Positions 5,638 through 12,032 of a DNA stretch of 17,782 bases are shown piece by piece. The stretch's first letter is position 1. Every line of letters starts with the position of its first letter. Below the pieces are notes generated by a model, which was not told the origin of the DNA, made no database searches, and saw nothing but the letters and a program-made list of their open reading frames with translations. This stretch comes from Bacteriovorax stolpii (GTDB taxonomy: Bacteria > Bdellovibrionota > Bacteriovoracia > Bacteriovoracales > Bacteriovoracaceae), in the NCBI GenBank assembly GCA_945890905.1, contig CAMDDI010000037.1:1-17782 (forward strand). The letters run 5' to 3'. A program made the position numbers and the translations under genes.

Positions 5638-8118
5638 ATGAAGCTCCTTTTATCAATACTCATATTATTAATATTTAATCCTGCTTATTCGATGGATTGG
5701 TCCTACAGACTATTTCAATCCCTTGGTGAAGCGGAATCATCTCAGTGGCAATCTATAACTCCATCTGCACCTACGGTTAAGCGCGAGTATCAGGGGTATA
5801 TCGAATATAAGACTTCATTCAGGGCCAATTCAGATACAGAGAACACCGGAATCTACCTCGGAAAGATTGGTGATGTTGATAAAGTTTACGTGAACAATGT
5901 TCTCATCGGCCAAACTGGCAACTTTCCGCCCCACTACTCCTATAGAATGGACATTGAGAGGCAATATTTTATTCCTGAAACAGTCCTCAGAAATAATGAT
6001 GTCAATGAACTAAAAGTGATCGTCTACGTCAAATTCCTCGTGAATAAAGGCTTAGACGTAAGAAATGTTTTAATTGGCAATAACTCTGATCTCCATCATA
6101 AAAAGTATGTCGCTGAACTTACTGAGAATTTCTCAAAAATTGTTATTCCACTTCTTTGTTTAATTCTTGCCGCAATCTCCTTTCCCACTCTGGCCCCTAA
6201 AGAATTATGGGGAGATCAGATTCTTATATCCCTTATTGGCGTTTCAAGTTTTATTCTTGGGCTTTGCCGAAGCAGAATCTGCTATCACTTTTTTGAAATG
6301 CTTCCCGTATATAAAATAACCCTCATGTCGAGTGTTATCGTAATCTGGCTTATATCCGTTTACTCTATTGGAACCAAGAATAAGAATCAAAAGCGACTCA
6401 GTGCTTTGGCTTCTCTGTTTGCTTTTATACTGATTTTGTTGGTGTCAATCCAGAATGATCTTCTTGAAACTGCTGCTGTTGGTAAACTTTGGTTTCATGT
6501 TGCCCCAATCTTCACTTTGACTTCAATTTATTGCGTTTTCCAGAAGCGAGCAAAAAACATTCCACTTAAACTGGGCCTTATTATTCTATTCTTTACCAAT
6601 CTGAATGATAATTTGAATGATCTAAGAATCATTTTCACTTTTCCAATGCTGCAAATAGGACTTGGATCTTTCATCACACTCTTGATTTTGAATCAGACCA
6701 TAAGGTTAAAAAAGTCATGGGAATCATTCTTCAAAAAAGAAATAAACCTAGAATCAGACGTTAAACTTGGCAGACAGTCACTTCAACTAGCCCACGACAT
6801 TAGGTCTCCCCTTGAGGCCTTAAAATCAACCAAAGAATCCCTATCACTCATACCTGAATCAGAAAGATCGCTCATTTTAATGGCTATAAGTAGGATTGAA
6901 GGAATTGCACACAACCTTTTAAAAATGAGAAAAGAAGAAAGGGGAGCTTCAACGCTATCGGCTCATATTAATTCAAATATCGATTGGGTCGTTCAAGAAA
7001 AGAAACTACAATACCGCTCCTTTCCTGATCTATTCTTAAACTTTGAAAATGGAGTTAAGAATTATCAACTCTTCACTTCGATGAGTTCAACTCAATTCAA
7101 ACGAGTCGTATGTAACCTGATCTCAAATGCAGCAGAGGCTATGGCTTATTCAGGTGTAGTGACTATCAAAGCCGATGGCATAGGAAATGAAATCCAAATA
7201 GAAATTTCGGACACAGGACCAGGGTTTGACGAACAATTCAAAGACCAGCTTTTTGGAAATGGTTTCACAACCAAATCGAACGGTAATGGGCTAGGCCTTT
7301 ACAACGCAAAAAAAGAAGTTGAGGCCTTAGGTGGTAAAATCGTACTTAACAATAATAACGGAGCAATGGTCCGTTTAACCCTGCCAAAAGCTTCTCCGCC
7401 ATCAAATTTCGCAACAGAAATCAATTTAAACGGAATTATTAAGGTTCTTGTGCTGGATGACGACGAAAGTATCCATAGACTTTGGGATAAGCGTCTCAGC
7501 ACATATAAAATTGAATTTGAACATTTTTATACCGCACAAGCACTACTTGAAAAGTATTCTCATTTGCCACAAAATTATTTATTACTTTCGGATTATGAGC
7601 TTCTAGGTGAAAAAATTAATGGTATTGACTGTATTACGAAATTAAATGCTGTTAAAAGTTCCTTTCTCGTCACGGCAAGGGCCGACGAATACGAGATCAA
7701 TAGTAGATGCTCAGAGCTTAACCTCAAACTTTTACCTAAAAATATGGCTCTTATCGTTCCCATGAAACATGGGTTGACCAAGAAAATTGTCATTATAGAT
7801 GATGATGAACTAGTACATATGTCTTGGAAGCGTGCAGGACTTAAATCTGACATTGAGGTTTCAACTTATTACACGGTTCAAAGTTTTATTGATAATTTTA
7901 ACCAACACGATAAAGCGACCACGATATTTATTGATTCTAATCTCTCAGAAAATATCAAGGGTGAAATAGAATCAGAAAGAATCAAAAACCTTGGCTTCGA
8001 TGATCTGTTCTTGGCAACAGGTTACTCCAAGGAACATATGGAAAAGCCTGCATGGATAAAGGATGTTGTAGGCAAGTCTCCTAGTCATTTTCTTACTTTT
8101 GATAAAGAGAGAAATTAA
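5638..8118 (+). CDS. Membrane hybrid histidine kinase: 7TMR-DISM sensor, HisKA-HATPase, two receivers
   Basis: This protein has 826 residues. A signal peptide (1-18) leads to a periplasmic jelly-roll domain (about 50-155, with the typical 'YVNNVLIGQTG'). Seven membrane helices follow (about 168-355), giving a 7TMR-DISM sensor. The H-box LAHDIRSPLEAL has phosphoaccepting His386. The HATPase domain has the N-box (Asn493, Asn497), G1 DTGPGF (525-530) and G2 GNGLGL (549-554). Receiver 1 has Asp607-609, acceptor Asp652, Thr679 and Lys701. Receiver 2 has Asp721-723, acceptor Asp766, Thr794 and Lys813. Both receivers keep all key residues, so both may be phosphorylated. No HPt domain follows, so a separate phosphotransfer protein is expected; the 66-residue protein of the same operon fits. 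Expression is coupled to the methyltransferase, with a GGAG ribosome site nine bases before the ATG. Confidence 0.92.
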   Translation: MKLLLSILILLIFNPAYSMDWSYRLFQSLGEAESSQWQSITPSAPTVKREYQGYIEYKTSFRANSDTENTGIYLGKIGDVDKVYVNNVLIGQTGNFPPHYSYRMDIERQYFIPETVLRNNDVNELKVIVYVKFLVNKGLDVRNVLIGNNSDLHHKKYVAELTENFSKIVIPLLCLILAAISFPTLAPKELWGDQILISLIGVSSFILGLCRSRICYHFFEMLPVYKITLMSSVIVIWLISVYSIGTKNKNQKRLSALASLFAFILILLVSIQNDLLETAAVGKLWFHVAPIFTLTSIYCVFQKRAKNIPLKLGLIILFFTNLNDNLNDLRIIFTFPMLQIGLGSFITLLILNQTIRLKKSWESFFKKEINLESDVKLGRQSLQLAHDIRSPLEALKSTKESLSLIPESERSLILMAISRIEGIAHNLLKMRKEERGASTLSAHINSNIDWVVQEKKLQYRSFPDLFLNFENGVKNYQLFTSMSSTQFKRVVCNLISNAAEAMAYSGVVTIKADGIGNEIQIEISDTGPGFDEQFKDQLFGNGFTTKSNGNGLGLYNAKKEVEALGGKIVLNNNNGAMVRLTLPKASPPSNFATEINLNGIIKVLVLDDDESIHRLWDKRLSTYKIEFEHFYTAQALLEKYSHLPQNYLLLSDYELLGEKINGIDCITKLNAVKSSFLVTARADEYEINSRCSELNLKLLPKNMALIVPMKHGLTKKIVIIDDDELVHMSWKRAGLKSDIEVSTYYTVQSFIDNFNQHDKATTIFIDSNLSENIKGEIESERIKNLGFDDLFLATGYSKEHMEKPAWIKDVVGKSPSHFLTFDKERN

Positions 8119-8140
8119 AACAGACATTAGACTTCGGAAA

Positions 8141-8752
8141 CTAAAACCGTTTCTTAAAACCGCAGTATACAAAGTTCTGAGTTGTGTTCCAAGGTGTGTG
8201 ATGTGCATCCTCAAAACAACGAGTATTTGTGAAATATTTACCAAAAAGAGTTTTGAGCTCACTTTCAGAATACTGACAAATCGAAAGTCCACTACACTTT
8301 TCCGGCCCAGTTTTTGAAAAGGTACTGATAATTAAAAATCCGTTATCTGCAAGGGATTCGTTTGCAATCTGAAGATATTTTTCAACATCTTCAAGTTTGG
8401 TCAAGAAATGAAATGTCGCTCTATCATGCCAGAGATTATATTTTTCAACAGGTTTAAACGCAGTAACATCGCTTGCAACGAATTGGATAAAATTTATTTT
8501 GTCCTTAAGGCGTTTTTTCGCTTTTTCTAATGCCAGAGCTGAAATATCAAGGACTGTAATATCTTTAAATCCCATATGTAACAAGTGATCAACGAGTTTT
8601 GAGTCACCACCGCCAATATCTATGATTTTATCGTTGAGGTTCAAATTGAATTCCCGAATCAGTTCAAGAGATTTTTCAGGATTTTCCTGGTACCAACTCA
8701 TCTCATTTTCTGTTTTTTTTGCATAAACCTCATCCCAAAAATTTGAATTCAT
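8141..8752 (-). CDS. SAM-dependent class I methyltransferase (203 aa)
   Basis: A compact Rossmann methyltransferase. The N-terminus has the family signature FWDEVYAKK...SWYQENPEKSL. Motif I is IIDIGGGDSKLVDHLL (43-58), Asp69 ends strand 2, and Asp95 lies in VASDVT. The segment NLWHDRATFHFLT (106-118) forms the catalytic-side loop. Bacterial relatives are usually annotated only as SAM-dependent methyltransferases; the substrate is unknown. The gene is convergent with the hybrid kinase, 22 bases apart, and is probably transcribed alone. Its start is odd: the only strong ribosome site (AGGAGG, 8772-8777) lies 19 bases before this ATG, but six bases before another ATG (8765) in a different frame that opens an 11-codon ORF. 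The main start may therefore depend on that short ORF. No in-frame alternative start is nearby. Confidence 0.88.
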   Translation of the reverse strand: MNSNFWDEVYAKKTENEMSWYQENPEKSLELIREFNLNLNDKIIDIGGGDSKLVDHLLHMGFKDITVLDISALALEKAKKRLKDKINFIQFVASDVTAFKPVEKYNLWHDRATFHFLTKLEDVEKYLQIANESLADNGFLIISTFSKTGPEKCSGLSICQYSESELKTLFGKYFTNTRCFEDAHHTPWNTTQNFVYCGFKKRF

Positions 8753-8765
8753 GTTTTGACTCCAT
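8730..8765 (-). other. Possible 11-codon leader ORF overlapping the methyltransferase start
   Basis: A short minus-strand ORF with an ideal AGGAGG ribosome site and six-base spacing encodes MESKHEFKFLG and stops inside the methyltransferase gene in another frame. Ribosomes ending there would be about 20 bases past the methyltransferase ATG, close enough to reinitiate. It could equally be a chance ORF, with the real start of the larger gene misjudged. Confidence 0.3.
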
Positions 8766-9079
8766 TTTAAACCTCCTAAGAGGTTGTTACCAAGACAGAC
8801 GATCCTTCAAAACTAAAAGAAGAAACCTGTTTAAATAGCCGACTAACCAACAAATAATATCTTATCTGCTTCAAACGAGAATTAAAGTTCAATGTTATTA
8901 AAAGTATCTCTGATTATGCTCATACCGCCGTGGACCAGTATGGCGCACCAATCCATCAAAGATATTTATCGTTATTCTTTGAACCCATTGTCGCTTTAAA
9001 GATCTCAGAATAAGATGCCAACAAGAGTATCTTGAGACCAATATAAAAAAACACCCAGCCTTTATAAAGGAATACAAAA
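8753..9079. other. Divergent intergenic region with a possible gene remnant
   Basis: These 327 bases lie between the methyltransferase (minus) and the cupin gene (plus). No clear promoter hexamers were found. On the minus strand a frame stays open from near the cupin start to a TAA at 8898-8900; it ends in the coding-like residues FDGLVRHTGPRRYEHNQRYF but lacks a good start and ribosome site. On the plus strand there is a 27-codon ORF (8916-8999) without a ribosome site. Both could be chance or the remains of a decayed gene. Confidence 0.4.
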
Positions 9080-9439
9080 TTGAAAATTATCCTCACGCTT
9101 TTGGTTATCTTACAATTTACATCTACAGCTCATTCAAAGGAGAAATTAATGAAGCATAATCTCATGGAAGAAATACAATTGAATCCGGAAACTAAGACAG
9201 TAAAAGTTCTTAGTAATCCATCATTCAAATTAATTGGACTTGGTTTCAAAAAAGGTCAAGTTCTCGAGAAGCATTTGACCCCGACTCCTGCCATTCTTAT
9301 AGTACAAATGGGTTCTGTCGATTTTAATATGTCGGGTAAAACACATTTACTCAAGGCCGGTGATTTTTTTGAGATCCCCGCCAATACAGAACATGAAGTA
9401 GTAGGAAAAGAAGACTCACATCTGTACCTCATAAAATAG
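9080..9439 (+). CDS. Cupin-domain protein, secreted or cytoplasmic depending on start
   Basis: A single small cupin barrel. The first motif region is GQVLEKHLTPTPAILIVQMG (one His, with the usual second His missing) and the second is GDFFEIPANTEHEV with its histidine. Metal binding is therefore possible but incomplete compared with classical cupins. From the TTG at 9080 (AAAGGA eight bases upstream) the protein has 119 residues and a clear signal peptide (MKIILTLLVILQFTSTAHS), giving a periplasmic protein. An in-frame ATG at 9149 (residue 24) has a better ribosome site, AAAGGAG, at six-base spacing, and would give a 96-residue cytoplasmic cupin. Both may be used. I prefer the longer form because a chance signal peptide in frame is unlikely. 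The gene is transcribed alone and converges on the phospholipase gene. The substrate is unknown; small cupins of this type often sense or bind organic ligands. Confidence 0.8.
   Translation: MKIILTLLVILQFTSTAHSKEKLMKHNLMEEIQLNPETKTVKVLSNPSFKLIGLGFKKGQVLEKHLTPTPAILIVQMGSVDFNMSGKTHLLKAGDFFEIPANTEHEVVGKEDSHLYLIK
9136..9151 (+). promoter_or_regulatory. Internal ribosome site and ATG in the cupin gene
   Basis: AAAGGAG (9136-9142), six bases before an in-frame ATG (9149-9151), sits inside the coding sequence just after the signal peptide. It is a stronger start signal than the TTG at 9080 and would yield a cupin without the signal peptide. Confidence 0.5.
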
Positions 9440-9446
9440 TGAAAGT

Positions 9447-9489
9447 GACTAGGGTTTATGTCATCAATAAGCCAACATAAACCCTAGTC
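9447..9489. terminator. Bidirectional terminator-like hairpin between the cupin and pldA genes
   Basis: A perfect 15-bp inverted repeat, GACTAGGGTTTATGT (9447-9461) and ACATAAACCCTAGTC (9475-9489), around a 13-base loop. It lies between convergent genes; the right arm and most of the loop encode the last residues of the phospholipase (LGFMLAY and stop). It has the size and position of a shared terminator, but neither side shows a proper run of T, so it may act as a message-stabilising hairpin. Confidence 0.65.
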
Positions 9490-10234
9490 GGTATTCAGTT
9501 CTACGCTTGTTGTAATCCAAAAGAGTCTCTCCATATCCTTCATAACGCTGAAAATAAAGCATGGGGTTCAAATCGGAAGATTCTAGATTATAGACCAGTC
9601 CAACTTCATACCCACCTTTATCTAGGTCATATACTTTAGAACCCGCAAATGTCCGTAGACGAATTCCAACATTTTTTCCATCAATGGAAACAAGTCCAGA
9701 ATAGAAGGCAGTAAGTTCCCAAATACCTAAATGATTTGTGATGTCTTTATTGGTTGAATCTTCATTAAATATTTTTTGCAATTTCACTGTCGATCCCAAT
9801 AATTGATTACGATAATTGGTAATGAGTGATGTTCGTAAAAATACTTGATCTAGAGAACGAGTGGCATCGCTATCTTTGCCATTAGAATGATGAAAATACC
9901 CCACATCGATTGAGCGTAAAACTTTGTTCTCTTTATTTATAAATCGATAAAAAACCTCTGGCCGGTAATTAACTTCTCTAAACGGTTTTGAATCTTCATA
10001 AATGGACCAAAACATTAGCTGGGTAAAAGCAAAATAAAAATTATAGCTCTTAGAAAGCCTGTAGCGCATACTGAACTGAAGCTTAAGGTCGTCATCGCCA
10101 AAGACAAAATAAGTAGGCTCATGAAGTGAAAACTTCTCATTGAGCTTCGCACCATAAACGGCATCTGCAAGTGCTTCTTTATCATCTGCTATAACCTGCG
10201 ACATCATAAGAGAAAGCATGAGAAAAACTATCAA
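9464..10234 (-). CDS. pldA: Outer-membrane phospholipase A1 (OmpLA family)
   Basis: A 256-residue beta-barrel enzyme that would hydrolyse phospholipids misplaced in the outer leaflet of the outer membrane. The family block is clear: FTQLMFWSIYEDSKPFREVNYRPEVFYRF, then the active site YFHHSNGKDSDATRSLD. By alignment with E. coli OmpLA (H-x-S-N-G, Asn 14 residues after His), the catalytic residues are His115 and Ser117, and the third position is Asp129 instead of Asn156. The protein ends LGFMLAY, with the terminal aromatic residue typical of outer-membrane barrels. The start is uncertain: the TTG at 10234 gives a hydrophobic leader ending SQVIA but has no ribosome site, and the ATG at 10219 gives a shorter leader. 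It follows the DUF2202 lipoprotein gene by 35 bases and is probably co-transcribed. Its last codons lie in a terminator-like hairpin. Confidence 0.9.
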   Translation of the reverse strand: MIVFLMLSLMMSQVIADDKEALADAVYGAKLNEKFSLHEPTYFVFGDDDLKLQFSMRYRLSKSYNFYFAFTQLMFWSIYEDSKPFREVNYRPEVFYRFINKENKVLRSIDVGYFHHSNGKDSDATRSLDQVFLRTSLITNYRNQLLGSTVKLQKIFNEDSTNKDITNHLGIWELTAFYSGLVSIDGKNVGIRLRTFAGSKVYDLDKGGYEVGLVYNLESSDLNPMLYFQRYEGYGETLLDYNKRRTEYRLGFMLAY

Positions 10235-10269
10235 GGCTAGACGATTTAATACTGTGAAATTAAATGTGG

Positions 10270-10842
10270 TTATAAGTTCCTCTCAAACGCACTCTTATGT
10301 TTATAACTAGCTGATAGGAGTTTGTTGAATACTTCCTTTACTCCAGGATCGTTTGCCATATTAATTCTTGTTGTTAAATCTTCAATATCAAGATTTTCAA
10401 TCTCTAAACCAACTTGAAATGCCTCATTAAGAGACAGGCTTCCACGCTGAATAAGATCGAAATAAAGCTGTGAGATGCCACTGTTTTGAAAATTCCCTGT
10501 TTGCGTTTCATCAACAGGAATATCTAAGTTCACCTGTGCTAATAAATGTTTAATTGAATCCATATGCGCCTGTTCAGAACTAGAGATATTGTTAAACACT
10601 TTTGAACCATATCGACTTCCTAGTGCTAAATAAACATCTCGTGCGAGTTTCTCCTCTTCCCACATGAAAAGAAGATCATCTTTTTCCTGATTGCTTAATT
10701 CTGTCGTGATTGTTGCAAGAAAAGCTTTTTGGTTATTTCCTTTTCCGCCTTCTTTACCTCCCCCGCCTTCGCTTTGGCACCCAGTAGCCAAAAAAATCAT
10801 AAATAGCATGATCAAAAATGGTGTGCGTAATTTTAAAATCAT
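10270..10842 (-). CDS. DUF2202 ferritin-like lipoprotein (190 aa)
   Basis: The N-terminus has a lipoprotein signal peptide with lipobox LATGC (Cys22), followed by a glycine-rich flexible linker (SEGGGGKEGGKG). The rest is a DUF2202-type four-helix bundle. Recognisable elements are LLFMWEEEKLARDVYLAL (helix 1), SSSEQAHMDSIKHLL (helix 2), and a C-terminal helix with YKHKSAFERNL. The Glu and His residues in EEEKLARDVY and EQAHMD are placed like the metal ligands of ferritin-like diiron proteins. The protein may bind iron or other metals in the envelope, but activity is not established for the family. The ATG has a good ribosome site (GGGAGA, spacer 4). The gene precedes pldA on the same strand and is divergent from the tetR gene, across an intergenic region with several palindromes. 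Confidence 0.85.
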   Translation of the reverse strand: MILKLRTPFLIMLFMIFLATGCQSEGGGGKEGGKGNNQKAFLATITTELSNQEKDDLLFMWEEEKLARDVYLALGSRYGSKVFNNISSSEQAHMDSIKHLLAQVNLDIPVDETQTGNFQNSGISQLYFDLIQRGSLSLNEAFQVGLEIENLDIEDLTTRINMANDPGVKEVFNKLLSASYKHKSAFERNL

Positions 10843-10850
10843 AACTTCTC

Positions 10851-10880
10851 CCTACGTAGGCTCAGGTTGGTCCAACCTAC
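10851..10880. promoter_or_regulatory. Palindrome pair upstream of the DUF2202 gene
   Basis: CCTACGTAGG (10851-10860) is a perfect ten-base palindrome; AGGTTGG-T-CCAACCT (10864-10878) is a perfect 15-base one just beyond it, followed by AC, so CCTAC occurs again at 10876-10880. They lie directly before the DUF2202 ribosome site, in its probable leader, where they could bind a repressor or fold in the message. The first palindrome overlaps the ribosome site GGGAGA by two bases. Confidence 0.4.
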
Positions 10881-10916
10881 TGATTTTACAAGATGTTAAA
10901 AAAACCTCATCGCTAC

Positions 10917-10956
10917 ATACAATTGTATATTATTTTAAGACATTTGTATATATAAT
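10917..10956 (+). promoter_or_regulatory. tetR promoter and candidate TetR operator
   Basis: A consensus -10 box TATAAT (10951-10956) ends six bases before the tetR ATG at 10963, so transcription should begin at or next to the start codon. There is no ribosome site, and a leaderless message is likely. ATACAATTGTAT (10917-10928) is a perfect 12-base palindrome, and TTGTATAT occurs twice (10923-10930 and 10944-10951), 21 bases or two helical turns apart. These are good candidates for an operator shared with the divergent operon. No convincing -35 box was seen. Confidence 0.5.
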
Positions 10957-10962
10957 TCAGAA

Positions 10963-11565
10963 ATGAGCACAAAAGAACAAATTGTAACGTCTGCTATCGA
11001 ATTATTCTCTCAACGTGGATTTGATGGTGTTTCCATCAGAGAGATTGCAACTTTAGCAGATGTTCATTTTTCTAGTATTCGTCAGCATTTTGGAGATAAA
11101 GAAGATCTCTATAAAGCTTGTATTTCTAAACATGGTGAATGCCGACTTCTATCAGCCCAAAGATTTCTAAGTACTAAACCAGCAAGCTCAGAGGATATGC
11201 GCCTTCGCCTCGGTTATGCAATTGAAGACGTCTTTCGCATCCATAATGAAAATCCATTTCTAACTAAACTCATTTTGTTAGAAGTTGAATCGACCAACCC
11301 TCATGCTGATGAAATATTAAAAAAAACGATGCTCGCTATGACTCAAACGTTTGCGGCGTTTTTTAAAGAATGCCAGGACAATAAATATCTTGATTCAAAC
11401 TTAAATCCACTTTTTATAACCCAGTCGCTAATGGGAGTTATTCATCACTTTATTAGGACTGAGCACATAAGAGGGAGATTACTTGCACATAAAACATTAA
11501 AAGATAAAGAGACTAAAGAGCTAATGGTTCAAAACATTATTACTTTATTCCTTGGAAATAAATAA
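10963..11565 (+). CDS. TetR-family repressor of the efflux cassette (CecR/YbiH-like)
   Basis: A 200-residue TetR-type regulator. The N-terminal helix-turn-helix spans about residues 5-50 (IVTSAIELFSQRGFDGVSIR, then EIATLADVHFSSIRQHFGDKEDLYKA). The C-terminal ligand-binding helices include LFITQSLMGVIHHFIRTEH. A TetR gene at the head of a HlyD/ABC/ABC-2 export operon is also the arrangement of E. coli cecR (ybiH) with ybhGFSR. By analogy the protein would repress its own operon and perhaps the divergent DUF2202-pldA unit until an exported compound binds it; the ligand is unknown. The ATG lacks a ribosome site and sits at the predicted transcription start. The next ORF begins within 20 bases of the stop, so the whole cassette may be one transcript. 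Confidence 0.87.
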   Translation: MSTKEQIVTSAIELFSQRGFDGVSIREIATLADVHFSSIRQHFGDKEDLYKACISKHGECRLLSAQRFLSTKPASSEDMRLRLGYAIEDVFRIHNENPFLTKLILLEVESTNPHADEILKKTMLAMTQTFAAFFKECQDNKYLDSNLNPLFITQSLMGVIHHFIRTEHIRGRLLAHKTLKDKETKELMVQNIITLFLGNK

Positions 11566-11580
11566 AACATGGAGCTTAAT

Positions 11581-11997
11581 ATGAAGGTTATCACCGTAAT
11601 TGTCCTTTTCTCTTTCATCTTAGGAAGTTCATCCGCAAGTGAGCACAAAAAGCATCATCATGAAGATGTTTCACAGTCAATGTCACTCAATGATGGAAAG
11701 AAGTGGGAAGTCGACCCCATTATGAGAAAAAATATGCTGGCGATTTATGAAAAACTAGAAAAGACAAAAGAACTAATTAAAACGAACAAGATAAAAAAAG
11801 ATGACTACTCTAAACTTAGCGATGTCATTTCAACTTCGGCTCAATCAATTGCGACCAATTGTAAGATGGAGCCCAAAGCCGATTCGACATTTCATGTTAT
11901 CCTTGAAGATTTATTCTCTCTTTCTGAATCACTTAAAGAATCAAACAAGACAAAAGATTCAATCAAACATCTAACGCATGCTTTTGAAAAATATTAA
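11581..11997 (+). CDS. His-rich periplasmic protein of the efflux cassette (138 aa)
   Basis: I start this gene at the second ATG (11581), because GGAG (11572-11575) is five bases before it and the product then begins with a standard signal peptide, MKVITVIVLFSFILGSSSAS. An ATG at 11569 would add only MELN. The mature N-terminus is histidine-rich (EHKKHHHED), which suggests metal binding. The body is helical, with LNDGKKWEVDPIMRKNM near the start and NCKMEPKADSTFHVILEDL in the second half. From memory, small periplasmic proteins with a 'DGKKW..D..(L/M)R..M' opening and an 'NCK...ADxxxH' segment occur beside metal or solvent efflux genes, but I know no proven function. Its place between TetR and the exporter suggests an accessory in the periplasm, such as a substrate or metal chaperone. 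Confidence 0.72.
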   Translation: MKVITVIVLFSFILGSSSASEHKKHHHEDVSQSMSLNDGKKWEVDPIMRKNMLAIYEKLEKTKELIKTNKIKKDDYSKLSDVISTSAQSIATNCKMEPKADSTFHVILEDLFSLSESLKESNKTKDSIKHLTHAFEKY

Positions 11998-12032
11998 AAA
12001 TATTTTAATCAAAACTTTTAAAGGACTTCATT

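Noticed and set aside
8137..8153. Short inverted repeat GAAAC-7-GTTTC as a terminator between the kinase and methyltransferase
   Set aside because: The five-base stem is too weak and has no T-run; it may be chance.
7972..8292. A 106-codon minus-strand ORF across the kinase end
   Set aside because: It overlaps the end of the kinase gene and the methyltransferase end in another frame, and its product is low in recognisable features.
8099..8317. A 72-codon plus-strand ORF after the kinase
   Set aside because: It runs antisense to the conserved C-terminal part of the 203-residue methyltransferase and lacks a ribosome site.
10691..10966. A 91-codon plus-strand ORF before tetR
   Set aside because: Its proline-rich start is the reverse of the lipoprotein's glycine-rich linker, and it runs through the promoter region.
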